Assembly: GCF_016745235.1 (NCBI RefSeq)
Contig: NZ_JAELVM010000001.1
Coordinates: 1,315,856-1,379,855, forward strand
Direction: 5' to 3'
Length of the DNA stretch: 64,000 nt
DNA from: Chryseobacterium endalhagicum
GTDB taxonomy: Bacteria > Bacteroidota > Bacteroidia > Flavobacteriales > Weeksellaceae
Shown: positions 8,500 through 16,414 of the stretch, in pieces
Layout: each line of letters starts with the position of its first letter
Numbering within the stretch: the first letter of the stretch is position 1
Program-made: the position numbers and the translations under genes
Notes under the pieces: model-generated
The model's input: the letters and a program-made list of their open reading frames with translations, nothing else
What the model was told of the DNA's origin: nothing
Databases searched by the model: none

Positions 8500-9300
8500 A
8501 TGAATTTTGAGAGAACAGGACTGGTTTTGTCGGGAGGCGGTACCAAAGGGATTGCCCATGCAGGAGTTTTAAAATTCTTGAACGAAAAAAAGATTGATGT
8601 AGACGTACTGTCCTGCTGCAGTGCCGGATCCATCGTGGGCTGCCTTTATGCCGTCGGGAAAACGCCGGATGAGATTCTGGAGTTTTTCAATTCCGTTTAT
8701 TTTTTCAACTGGAAACATTTTACATTCAATCAGCCGGGATTGGTTTCTTCTGTAATCTTCAGGAATTATCTTAAACCTATTTTTCATGATATGAAACTGG
8801 GGGATCTGAAAAAGGAAGTGAAAATTGTAGCCACAGAACTCGTTTCCGGTACCCAGAAAATTTTTGAGGAAGACTTTGAGGTAGTGGATGCCATTATTGC
8901 ATCATGCTCTATTCCGGGCGTTACAACACCGTATATTATTGGGGATGAAATGTACTGTGATGGAGGTGTACTAAATAATTTTCCCGCAGATATCATCAGG
9001 GAAGACTGCGATAAACTGATCGGTGTTTTCGTCTCCCCGCCGCATGATATTGACATTAAAGATTTAAAATCCATTAAAGCCATCGTTTCCCGTTCCTACG
9101 ACCTTCTTTCCTACAGAGTTGAAAAAGGAAAATTCGATTACTGTGACTGGTTTATTTCTTCTCAGAAACTGTCCTCCTACGGAACTTTTGAACGCAGAAA
9201 AGACCGTCTGGAAGAAATTTTCAATATCGGCTACAAAGCAGCAGCAGAAAGCTATGAGGGAAGTGGTTTCTTCACGCAGCTGAGACAGATGGGTTCGTAG
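8500..9300 (+). CDS. Patatin-like phospholipase, RssA/YlbK type
   Basis: A 266-residue cytoplasmic lipid acyl hydrolase of the patatin family. The oxyanion-hole motif SGGGTKG is at residues 11-17, the nucleophile Ser41 lies in CCSAGS, and the second member of the catalytic dyad, Asp154, lies in YCDGGVLNNFP. The family's nucleophile elbow is normally G-x-S-x-G; here the first Gly is Cys (C-C-S-A-G), which is unusual and might affect the turn, although all catalytic residues remain. Substrate is unknown. Members of this clade usually act on phospholipids or thioesters. It is a single gene, with no operon partner on either side. Confidence 0.9.
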   Translation: MNFERTGLVLSGGGTKGIAHAGVLKFLNEKKIDVDVLSCCSAGSIVGCLYAVGKTPDEILEFFNSVYFFNWKHFTFNQPGLVSSVIFRNYLKPIFHDMKLGDLKKEVKIVATELVSGTQKIFEEDFEVVDAIIASCSIPGVTTPYIIGDEMYCDGGVLNNFPADIIREDCDKLIGVFVSPPHDIDIKDLKSIKAIVSRSYDLLSYRVEKGKFDYCDWFISSQKLSSYGTFERRKDRLEEIFNIGYKAAAESYEGSGFFTQLRQMGS

Positions 9301-9423
9301 TGTAAATTACAATCAGAAAATTTGATTGAATGATATGGTAAGACATACGAATCTGCCGGGCAGGTTATTTTCCCACACGTCTTTGTTTCAATTCAGAAAA
9401 ATTCTAGAAAAGAAAGTATTGAA

Positions 9424-9858
9424 TTACTGCTTCACAACAACACCATCCTGATTGACAATTTCCTTATCATTATCATCCGTTACACTTAAAGTATAAGGTG
9501 CTTTGGAAGCCGAATCCGTAAGATAGTTTCTCCATACTTCATAGGTATAGCCATTATTCAGGAACCTGAAATAATAATTTCCTCCCGATCCATCAGGTAT
9601 AAGTTCACCATCACTGATGATCATACTTGGTTTTGATGTGATTTTTGCGTTGGCAGCCCAGGATTGGTAAAGGTATTTTCCGTTCGGCTGTTTGTCAATT
9701 CTGATCTTGAACTTTTTGGTCTTGATGATCACGGTTTTAGGGATCTGCTGAAAAGGCTGTACTTCAACGGCTGTAGTGATGGTCGATGGTCTTTCACCGG
9801 CATAAGAAAAAGTAAACAGGCTGATGCAGAATGCTCCTGATAAAATCTTTTTGATCAT
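9424..9858 (-). CDS. Small secreted protein of unknown function
   Basis: A 144-residue protein with signal peptide MIKKILSGAFCISLFTFSYA. The mature part is predicted beta-rich (KTVIIKTKKFKIRIDKQPNGKYLYQSWA, GNYYFRFLNNGYTYEVWRNYL). No motif is recognised. It is on the minus strand, downstream of nothing obvious, 60 bases from the end of the ABC ATPase gene, which it could follow in a shared transcript. Function unknown. Confidence 0.7.
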   Translation of the reverse strand: MIKKILSGAFCISLFTFSYAGERPSTITTAVEVQPFQQIPKTVIIKTKKFKIRIDKQPNGKYLYQSWAANAKITSKPSMIISDGELIPDGSGGNYYFRFLNNGYTYEVWRNYLTDSASKAPYTLSVTDDNDKEIVNQDGVVVKQ

Positions 9859-9918
9859 TTTAATGTGGGTTATTGGTTGGATATAACCCCATCAAATATG
9901 AAGCCATTTGCTGCTCAG

Positions 9919-10620
9919 TTAAGAAACAGCCGTATAGCTTGCGAAAGCTTCTTCCAGGCTGTCAAATCGGCCTTTAAACTCATCAATAGGGCAGTCCTGG
10001 AGAATATTTCCTTTGTGGATCAGGATCACACGTGAGCACAAAGCTTCCACTTCCTGCATAATGTGCGTGGAAAGAAGAACCGTTTTCTGCTGTCCGATCT
10101 CTTTCACCACATTTCTGATCTCAATGATCTGGTTAGGATCCAGCCCGTTTGTGGGTTCGTCCAGAATTAACAGGTCTGGTTGGTGAATGATCGCCTGGGC
10201 AAGTCCCACTCTTTGCTTGTAACCTTTCGACAATTGTCCTATCTTTTTTGATTTTTCAGGCGTGATTCCTACCAGTTCGATCACTTCATCCACTCTTGCT
10301 GAAGGAATTTTATGGATATTGGCCACAAACTGAAGATATTCCTTAATGTACATTTCCATATACAGCGGATTGTTTTCAGGAAGGAAGCCTATTTTCTTCT
10401 TGCTTTCAATTTCGTTTTCAGAAATATTCATTCCATTAAAAATAATTTCGCCCTGATCAATTTTCAGTGCCCCTACAATAGACTTCATCAGGGTAGATTT
10501 CCCGGCTCCGTTGGGTCCCAGAAGACCGATGATTTCATTCTTATCGATGGAAATATTGATTTGGTTTAAGGCAGTCTGTTCACCAAATTTTTTGGTCAAA
10601 TTGATTATCTGAAGCGGCAT
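9919..10620 (-). CDS. ABC transporter ATP-binding protein, GldA-like
   Basis: A 233-residue ATPase subunit of an ABC-2 type transporter. Walker A is GPNGAGKST (35-43), the signature is LSKGYKQRV (about 134), Walker B and D-loop are LLILDEPTNGLD (about 154-165), and the switch His is in LLSTHIMQE. The motifs FLPENNPLYMEMYIKEYL and LSKGYKQR are close to GldA, the gliding-motility ATPase, but GldA is about 300 residues and this protein lacks that C-terminal extension, so I do not use the gene name. The permease is not adjacent in the window: neighbours are small secreted proteins. It energises export of an unidentified substrate. Confidence 0.88.
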   Translation of the reverse strand: MPLQIINLTKKFGEQTALNQINISIDKNEIIGLLGPNGAGKSTLMKSIVGALKIDQGEIIFNGMNISENEIESKKKIGFLPENNPLYMEMYIKEYLQFVANIHKIPSARVDEVIELVGITPEKSKKIGQLSKGYKQRVGLAQAIIHQPDLLILDEPTNGLDPNQIIEIRNVVKEIGQQKTVLLSTHIMQEVEALCSRVILIHKGNILQDCPIDEFKGRFDSLEEAFASYTAVS

Positions 10621-10640
10621 AATTCTTAATGTCTTTCTGC

Positions 10641-10677
10641 AAAAATAAAAATAAAAAACTCATTCGGATGAATGAGT
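10641..10677 (-). terminator. Rho-independent terminator (minus strand)
   Basis: An 8-bp perfect stem ACTCATTC / GAATGAGT with a 4-base loop. Read on the minus strand it is followed by TTTTTTATTTTTATTTTT. It ends the transcript of the 189-residue secreted protein and insulates the ABC gene. Confidence 0.85.
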
Positions 10678-10702
10678 TGTATAATATTGAAAAATAATAC
10701 GA

Positions 10703-11272
10703 TTATTTTCTTGATTTTTTGTTTTTGTTGCTGCTCCCGGAGGTTGGGGTGGCATTGGAAGCCTGCTTGGAAGCGCCCTTTGTCCCATTGATCTGATGAA
10801 TGGTAGACGGCTTTTCGTACATCGCAGATTTTCCATTGATTTTTCCAAATATCTTCTCCACCTGTTTTTGATTCAAAAACTGTGACTTTCCTACATATTT
10901 ACGGTTCTTATTGATGTACTGGATAAACTGCATCGTAGGCTGGCCATAATTTTTCTCATAATGAAGCTCAATGATATCGTTGGGAAGTTCCAGGATAACA
11001 TTTTCATCGGGTAGCGTCACAAAACCGTCAGTGATCAGCTTATAAAGGCCGGAAACATCACCGTCAAGATTCTGGAATGAAAAAGACCGTATCGTATTCA
11101 GGTTGCTCGTATTAAGATCCTGGTAGTTGATGGTAAATTTATCTTCTTTCTTATATAAACCTACAGAGTTATCTTTACCAATTTCCACCAGGCTTTCATT
11201 TTTCAACACTTTAATCTGTGAGAAAACTGAAATACCGAACATACATGTAATGAGTAGAATTATTTTTCTCAT
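10703..11272 (-). CDS. Secreted protein with basic C-terminal tail
   Basis: A 189-residue protein with signal peptide MRKIILLITCMFGISVFS. The body is a probable beta domain (FTINYQDLNTSNLNTIRSFSFQNLDGDVSGLYKLITDGF), and the last 25 residues are Ser-, Asn- and Lys-rich (SGSSNKNKKSRK), a likely disordered tail. No known family is recognised. It has its own terminator. Function unknown. Confidence 0.72.
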   Translation of the reverse strand: MRKIILLITCMFGISVFSQIKVLKNESLVEIGKDNSVGLYKKEDKFTINYQDLNTSNLNTIRSFSFQNLDGDVSGLYKLITDGFVTLPDENVILELPNDIIELHYEKNYGQPTMQFIQYINKNRKYVGKSQFLNQKQVEKIFGKINGKSAMYEKPSTIHQINGTKGASKQASNATPTSGSSNKNKKSRK

Positions 11273-11719
11273 TTGAAGGGATTTTAATGTTTTATAAAAT
11301 TGGTGTACTAAAATTACTAATAAAAATGCTCGAAAACAATTTTATTATCTCAAGCAAAAGTAATACTTTTTTTTAATATCCATAATGGCTGGCCTGCTGA
11401 TATTATGCATTCCGTTGCATGTGCAAATGCTTGTAAATGAATGGTTTTCTGTCTTTTTAAAAATATTGGATCTGAAATTTCATAAAAAACCGGATTGATG
11501 ATATGAATTTTCCGATAAACGTAATGCTTTAATTTACAGATGATATATCTATTTTAATGTACATTTTTTAATATAAATTTAATGTTCTCTATCGCAGAAT
11601 TTTCCAAGTCCGTGACTTTTCATTATCAGCCTGCCGGGAATATAAACGCCGGATCCTGTTTCATTATTGTTACTGGCGGCAATAATTTGTACATTTACTT
11701 TCTTTATCATCAATTAAAT
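11273..11719. other. Intergenic region, no gene seen
   Basis: 447 AT-rich bases between divergent genes. It should hold the promoters of both neighbours, but I find no clear -7 box. A 12-base palindrome TTGCATGTGCAA lies at 11415-11426. An open frame continues upstream from the acetyltransferase to 11582 but looks non-coding. Confidence 0.4.
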
Positions 11720-12220
11720 ATGAATATTCTCCATCAGGACCGGGATTTTATCATCCGTCAATTTTTAGCAGCAGAACAGAATCTGTTTTGTGACCTTTTT
11801 GAAGATGCAGAGGTGACAACGTATCTTCCTTACCGCTCACCACAGCAATACGCAGAAATGTTTGACATTGCTTTGGATGATTATGCAAAAGGTCCTTTCG
11901 GCAGATTCGGGATATTCCATCCTGAAACTGATGATTTCATTGGAATGTGTCTGGCCAGAAACTTTGCTGACATTCCCAACCAGATTGAAATTGGATATAC
12001 TTTGAGCAAAAAATACTGGGGCAAAGGAATTGCAACGAAAGTAAGCCGTGCCCTTGTTAATTATTGTTTTTCAAATACAGATGGGAATGAGGTAGTAGCC
12101 GTGACAGATCTCGATAATCTAGGTTCGCAGAAAGTTCTGGAAAAAGCAGGTTTTAAACGTTTGGAAAATCTGAAAAGAGCAGATGGTGAAATGGCTTATT
12201 ATATCATTAAACGCACTTAA
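11720..12220 (+). CDS. GNAT family N-acetyltransferase
   Basis: A 166-residue enzyme that transfers an acetyl group from acetyl-CoA to an amine; the acceptor is unknown. It has the RimJ/RimL-like layout: an N-terminal RDFIIRQFLAAEQ strand-helix, the central FGIFHPETDDFIGMC, the acetyl-CoA binding segment KKYWGKGIATKVSRALVNY (R/Q-x-x-G-x-G/A type), and the C-terminal VTDLDNLGSQKVLEKAGFKRL, typical of the subgroup. I prefer this ATG over the one at 11582 because the preceding 46 residues do not resemble the family and the enzyme domain begins here. Confidence 0.85.
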   Translation: MNILHQDRDFIIRQFLAAEQNLFCDLFEDAEVTTYLPYRSPQQYAEMFDIALDDYAKGPFGRFGIFHPETDDFIGMCLARNFADIPNQIEIGYTLSKKYWGKGIATKVSRALVNYCFSNTDGNEVVAVTDLDNLGSQKVLEKAGFKRLENLKRADGEMAYYIIKRT

Positions 12221-12241
12221 ATTATAGTAGAAAGCCTGTAT

Positions 12242-12940
12242 TTAAGGATTAACCGAACCCTTCGAAAGCCCCGCCACAAAAGCATCAAATTCAGTTTTAT
12301 AACTTCTCCCCACCGGAATATGATAAGAGCCGAGTGCCACCTCATGATTATTAAAAGCGGTCACCAGATGAGTATTGATCATAAACGAACGGTGGATTCT
12401 GATAAATCCTTTTCCGGATAAAACAGCTTCCAGATCTGTTATTTTATTTTTTGAGATCAGGTTTTCCCCGCTGGTCAGAACCATCTTAATATCATTTCCC
12501 TGACTTTCAAAATAAACAATTTCCTGAATTGAAACTTTCCGGGTCATACCTTCAGTTTTGATCATGATAAATTCTTCCGTGGATTCAGTTCTCGTCCTTA
12601 AAACCCGTTCTACAGATTTAAAAAAACGTTCAAAAGTGATCGGTTTCAAAAGATAATCTACGGCTTCCAGCTCAAAACCTTCCAGGGCAAAATCCCGGTA
12701 AGCCGTTGTAAAAATCGTTGGTGGTTTCTGCGGAAGTGATCTCAGAAAATCAATTCCCGTGAGATGAGGCATCTGAATATCCAGAAACATAAGATCTACA
12801 GATCCGGATTTCAGAAGCTGATAGGCATCCAGGGCGTTTTCAGCTTTTCCGGTCAGTTTTAAATGGCTGATTCTGGAAATATGTTTTTCCAGCAGTGCGG
12901 CTGCCAGAGGCTCGTCATCTACAATGATACAATTGATCAT
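12242..12940 (-). CDS. LytTR-family response regulator
   Basis: A 232-residue DNA-binding response regulator. The receiver domain (about 1-120) has the acidic pocket DDE at 8-10, the phospho-acceptor Asp54 in MFLDIQMP, and the Lys in LLKPI. The C-terminal LytTR domain (about 130-230) has the hallmark IVYFESQGNDIKMVL, FIRIHRSFMIN and PVGRSYK. It overlaps the sensor gene upstream by four bases (ATGA), so the two are translated together as a LytS/LytR-type pair. LytTR regulators often control extracellular products; targets are not apparent here. Confidence 0.93.
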   Translation of the reverse strand: MINCIIVDDEPLAAALLEKHISRISHLKLTGKAENALDAYQLLKSGSVDLMFLDIQMPHLTGIDFLRSLPQKPPTIFTTAYRDFALEGFELEAVDYLLKPITFERFFKSVERVLRTRTESTEEFIMIKTEGMTRKVSIQEIVYFESQGNDIKMVLTSGENLISKNKITDLEAVLSGKGFIRIHRSFMINTHLVTAFNNHEVALGSYHIPVGRSYKTEFDAFVAGLSKGSVNP

Positions 12941-13995
12941 AAGGCTGCAGGCGTTTTTATTTCAACTTTAAAATTACTGTTTTCCCTTGAAACTTTGAAG
13001 ATAAAATCATTCCGGTAATGATGGCGGAGCTGGCTTTCTATATTTTTAAGCCCGATTCCTTCCGAATGATCATTTTGATGATCCTCAAACGTATTTTCAA
13101 TCTGGAAAACGGAGCAGAGGCCATCTGTAGAAACATGAATGGTGATTTCCGTTTGACCTGCTGTGTTTCCTGACCCATGTTTAAAAGCATTTTCAACAAG
13201 AGTAAGATAGAGCAGCGGTGGAATAACAGCCGTAGAATCCCAATCGTTTGTTATGGAAACTTTTAGCCTTCCTTCATGGTATCTCAGGCTTTCCAGTGCG
13301 ATATAATCATTAATCACAGCGAGTTCTTCAGCTATGGAAACCTTATTTTCAGGACCTTTGTATAAAATATAATCCAGAATATCAGAAAGTCTGCTGATCG
13401 ATTCCGATGTTTTTTCCGAATTACTTAGTGAAAGAGAATAGATATTATTCAGCGTATTGAAGAGAAAGTGTGGCTTCAGCTGGGATTTCAGCGATTTCAG
13501 CTCCAGTTCTGCCTTTTCCTTCTGCAGTTTGGCCGTATTTTCTTTTTCATCCTTGTACCGGATGACAAACATCACAGAAATAAAAATAAAAGCACCGCTG
13601 ATGATGGGAAAAGTATAATGGGTCAGCAGATAACTGATATCGGTGAAAATACTAAGGAGACTGTCCTTGGGAACATTGATGAAAAATGGTTCCGCCAGAT
13701 AAACAATGAAGATCCTGTTCATCACCGAAATCATATACAGACTGAAAACCAGATACAGCGAAAACCCGGCATATTTTTTCCGGTCAAAAAAATTCCTGAT
13801 CAAAAAATAATAAATGAAATTGGCCCCTGCGATCTGAAATATCCAGTGACAGAAATTATAGATAATTATTTCTGAAGAAATTCCTACTGCCGGTTCTCCG
13901 TAATTTCTTACGATTCCGAATAAAAATAAGGCGGTCCAGAAGAACAGCTGAAAAAAGATATTTTGTTTAAGATTATTTTCCGGTCCGGATTTCAT
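12937..13995 (-). CDS. LytS/YehU-type membrane sensor histidine kinase
   Basis: A 352-residue sensor kinase, partner of the following response regulator. Four or more hydrophobic segments fill residues about 10-150 (for example FFQLFFWTALFLFGIV and TFPIISGAFIFISVMFVI). A coiled linker (KENTAKLQKEKAELELKSL) leads to the His_kinase domain, where His176 in LKPHFLFNTLNNI is the phospho-acceptor, then a HATPase domain (LVENAFKHG, GIGLKNIESQL). I start at ATG 13995: the frame is open three codons farther to a TTG. A TATTTTTG box lies only 7-14 bases upstream of this ATG, so the transcript may be nearly leaderless. The signal sensed is unknown. Confidence 0.9.
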   Translation of the reverse strand: MKSGPENNLKQNIFFQLFFWTALFLFGIVRNYGEPAVGISSEIIIYNFCHWIFQIAGANFIYYFLIRNFFDRKKYAGFSLYLVFSLYMISVMNRIFIVYLAEPFFINVPKDSLLSIFTDISYLLTHYTFPIISGAFIFISVMFVIRYKDEKENTAKLQKEKAELELKSLKSQLKPHFLFNTLNNIYSLSLSNSEKTSESISRLSDILDYILYKGPENKVSIAEELAVINDYIALESLRYHEGRLKVSITNDWDSTAVIPPLLYLTLVENAFKHGSGNTAGQTEITIHVSTDGLCSVFQIENTFEDHQNDHSEGIGLKNIESQLRHHYRNDFIFKVSRENSNFKVEIKTPAAL

Positions 13996-14150
13996 AGTCC
14001 TCAAAAATAGAAAATCTTAGCCTGCAACCGATGATTTTTTGACAGAATGAAGAGAATGAGTGACAAAAAACGGAAAATACAGTTCAAAAAGCATGATGTA
14101 CCGTTTACATCCGGATCTGTGTTTTCTGTCATTGAAGCTTAAAAACCTTG

Positions 14151-15308
14151 ATGGGTTTTACAAGATTTGCAGAAAAAATAATGTCTGCAGACCCATATTC
14201 TTCTGAAAAACTTCACGGCCTGGATCATTTACGGGCTTTAGCCATTTTATTGGTTTTAATGTATCATTATCGCGCTTTTGAGCATCCCGCCTGGATTGAT
14301 ACCATTGGAAAATATGGCTGGACAGGAGTCGATCTGTTCTTTGTACTGAGCGGTTTTCTCATATCCGGGCAGCTGTTTAAAGAAATGGAGAAAAACGGCA
14401 CTATAAATTTAAAAATCTTCTTTACAAAACGGTTTTTCAGAATTATTCCGCCCTATTTTTTCACGATTGTTGTGTATTTTTTATTTCCTCCGTTCAGGGA
14501 AAGGGAAGCTTTGCCTCCGTTATGGAAATTCATCACTTTTACCCAGAATTACGGACTGGATGTCATTAACCGCGGAACATTTTCCCATGCCTGGTCATTG
14601 TGCATTGAAGAACAGTTTTATCTGCTCCTTCCTTTGCTCCTTCTGACCGCCCAAAAAGCAAAAGTCTTAAAATATACTATGCTTTTTTCGGCTTTCCTGA
14701 TCCTGTTTTCTCTCACAGCAAGATTTTTGACCTGGAAATATGCTGTCGTTCCTGTGCTGGATACACCGGATTTTTGGAAGGAATGGTATATGAAACTGTA
14801 TTATCCTACCCATACCAGACTGGATGGTCTGGCTGTTGGGGTGATTATTGGATATTTAATGAACTGTTCTGTTCCGTTTCAAAAGATGGTTCATACATAT
14901 GGAAACAGGATTTTTATTCCTGGAATTATTTTTCTGGGATTTTCATTATGGTTCTGTAATGACCAGGTTTCTAAAGAGGCTTCTATCTTTGGATTTACTG
15001 GTGTGGCATTAAGTTATGGTCTTATTCTGATGGCTGCAGTTTCCAGATCATCATTTCTGTTCAGGACGAAAAGTTTCATCACTGTGGAGCTGGCAGGTTT
15101 GTCTTATGCTGTTTATCTTTCTCACAAAGGAATTATTCATTGGGTGCAGGCTGCTTTTGATCAGTTGGGAATGGAAACGTCGGATAACCTCTGCCTTTTC
15201 ACCTGTCTGGCAGCATGTCTTTTAGCTGGGCTTCTGTATCGTTTTGTCATTGAAAGACCTTCTGCAAGATGTAAGCGGTGGATTTTAGACAAGAAAAAAA
15301 CAGGATGA
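14151..15308 (+). CDS. Acyltransferase 3 family membrane enzyme, OafA-like
   Basis: A 385-residue integral membrane O-acyltransferase. The N-terminal HGLDHLRALAILLVLMYHYRAF carries the family's conserved Arg and His (R-x-x-A and H-Y-R), followed by GWTGVDLFFVLSGFLISG, and SHAWSLCIEEQFYLLLP with the conserved Glu-Glu-Gln-Phe-Tyr. About ten hydrophobic segments follow. Such enzymes acetylate or acylate surface polysaccharides, peptidoglycan or small molecules from acyl-CoA across the membrane. Another in-frame ATG at 14181 (MSADPYSSEK) is an equally good start. The gene stands alone; its acceptor is unknown. Confidence 0.88.
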   Translation: MGFTRFAEKIMSADPYSSEKLHGLDHLRALAILLVLMYHYRAFEHPAWIDTIGKYGWTGVDLFFVLSGFLISGQLFKEMEKNGTINLKIFFTKRFFRIIPPYFFTIVVYFLFPPFREREALPPLWKFITFTQNYGLDVINRGTFSHAWSLCIEEQFYLLLPLLLLTAQKAKVLKYTMLFSAFLILFSLTARFLTWKYAVVPVLDTPDFWKEWYMKLYYPTHTRLDGLAVGVIIGYLMNCSVPFQKMVHTYGNRIFIPGIIFLGFSLWFCNDQVSKEASIFGFTGVALSYGLILMAAVSRSSFLFRTKSFITVELAGLSYAVYLSHKGIIHWVQAAFDQLGMETSDNLCLFTCLAACLLAGLLYRFVIERPSARCKRWILDKKKTG

Positions 15309-15364
15309 ATTTTTTGACCGTCACGGGATGAATCTTTTATGGAAAATTCTTCACTGGTGGTGCT

Positions 15365-15469
15365 CTATTTTTTAGTGAGATAATAAAGATACCCCAGAAA
15401 TGAACATGCAATGATAATACCTGTAATTAATCCTGCAATAAATCCTTTTTTTAAGTGGCTTTTTTTCAT
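15365..15469 (-). CDS. Tiny membrane protein (34 residues), second of a pair
   Basis: An open frame of 34 codons on the minus strand, beginning one base after the stop of the 39-residue gene. It has a basic N-terminus (MKKSHLKKG), a single glycine-patterned membrane segment (GFIAGLITGIIIACSFLGYLYY) and a basic end (LTKK). The close spacing, in-order arrangement and similar GFIxG start of both membrane segments suggest a real two-gene unit. Below the length most gene finders use. Function unknown; small regulatory membrane peptides and toxin peptides are among the options. Confidence 0.5.
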   Translation of the reverse strand: MKKSHLKKGFIAGLITGIIIACSFLGYLYYLTKK

Positions 15470-15470
15470 C

Positions 15471-15590
15471 TTAAGCTTTTTTTACTTCTAATAGACCGGT
15501 AAAATAAACTGTAACTAAAATAATTCCGGCACTCAGAAGAAATCCGAGGATAAATCCTGAAAGAGAAAGAATTAAATTTTTTGTATTCAT
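15471..15590 (-). CDS. Tiny membrane protein (39 residues), first of a pair
   Basis: An open frame of 39 codons: MNTKNLILSLSGFILGFLL then SAGIILVTVYFTGLLEVKKA. One hydrophobic segment of about 24 residues with GxxxG-like spacing, flanked by a Lys near the start and Lys-Lys at the end. A TATATTCG sequence about 20 bases upstream is one base off a -7 box. It is followed directly by a second tiny membrane-protein gene. Not recognised. Confidence 0.5.
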   Translation of the reverse strand: MNTKNLILSLSGFILGFLLSAGIILVTVYFTGLLEVKKA

Positions 15591-15853
15591 ATTATATTTG
15601 TGTTTTATTGAAACGAATATAGATTTTTTTACTATTAATGCTTTTAATTTGAAAAATTTGTATTATTTGTTTAGTTTTAATAATTTATTTTAATTAATTT
15701 GATTTAATTGTAAAGGTTTTAATGGTGATGTATTTTTTGTTTTTAAACTTCATCATCAAAAAATACTCCTCTGTCTGAAAAAAACACGCTAAATTCTCTG
15801 ATAGAGCCCGAAAATTAACTTATCCAGCATTTTTGCATGGTGAATAACTTTTC

Positions 15854-15882
15854 TTGTTTTGGCTAAGAAGAGGTTAGATTTG
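15854..15882 (+). promoter_or_regulatory. Promoter of the truncated NmrA-like gene
   Basis: TTG at 15854-15856 and TAGATTTG at 15875-15882 with 18 bases between: a full match to the Bacteroidota promoter consensus. It lies 56 bases before the ATG of the gene stub at 15939 and presumably drove the intact gene. The AT-rich bases 15609-15850 before it hold nothing else I can identify. Confidence 0.55.
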
Positions 15883-15938
15883 GATAAGTCCGGTGAGTAC
15901 ATTATTCAGAATTTTACATCAACAAAAAATGTAATAAA

Positions 15939-16058
15939 ATGAATATTGTTTTAACAGGTTCCATCGGGAACATTGGAATAGTAATTTCCAGCCTCCAGTT
16001 TCATGTTTTCAGTTTTTTAATCTTAACTTCTTATCCTGAACTCAGGTTATTTAATTAG
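15939..16058 (+). pseudogene. 5' stub of an NmrA-like NAD(P)-binding protein gene
   Basis: The first 13 codons read MNIVLTGSIGNIG, the beginning of an NmrA/atypical short-chain dehydrogenase (Rossmann strand plus the G-x-x-G-x-x-G dinucleotide loop, usually continuing KPLTEELVQKGH or similar). After that the frame runs into non-family sequence and stops at codon 40. The break falls at the dispersed repeat TTCCAGCCTCC, also found at 8382. A promoter is still in place. I take it as a deletion or repeat-mediated truncation. Confidence 0.6.
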
Positions 16059-16103
16059 CTGATCAATAAGTGTATACTTTTTTGTATTTCGAAAATAAGT
16101 GAA

Positions 16104-16166
16104 ACGCCTTTGTTTATCTTAAAATAAGATCATTTTAAATTCGTCTTGTCTATCCTTGCGATTAAA
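16104..16166. repeat. Degenerate half copy of the 191-bp inverted-repeat element
   Basis: ACGCCTTTGTTTATCTTAA at 16104-16122 is identical over 19 bases to 19322-19340, and the following TCTTGTCTATCCTTGCGATTAAA corresponds imperfectly to that element's right terminal repeat. The rest of 16059-16414 shows no gene. Confidence 0.5.
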
Positions 16167-16414
16167 GAATTAACTGTAATTTCTTTAAACTAAAATTAAA
16201 CAAAGAGATTTCTGTAATAAAAGGATTTATATCGTTCAATTTCAGCGCGGTTTGGCAAAAATATAGGATGGACAGTCATTTTTTTATGGGCAGAAGCTAT
16301 TTTACCAGAAAAAATAATTATATTTTTGATCATGATTTTATCTGCGCAGCTGTTTGTTGAAAACAACTGATAAACAGAATCAATGGGCGGATCGGATTTC
16401 AATAGTATGATGTT

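Noticed and set aside
9919..10620. Naming the ABC ATPase GldA
   Set aside because: The motifs are similar, but the protein is about 70 residues shorter than GldA and no gliding gene is nearby.
11582..11719. Longer N-terminus for the acetyltransferase
   Set aside because: The 46 extra residues do not fit the family, whose domain begins at the ATG at 11720.
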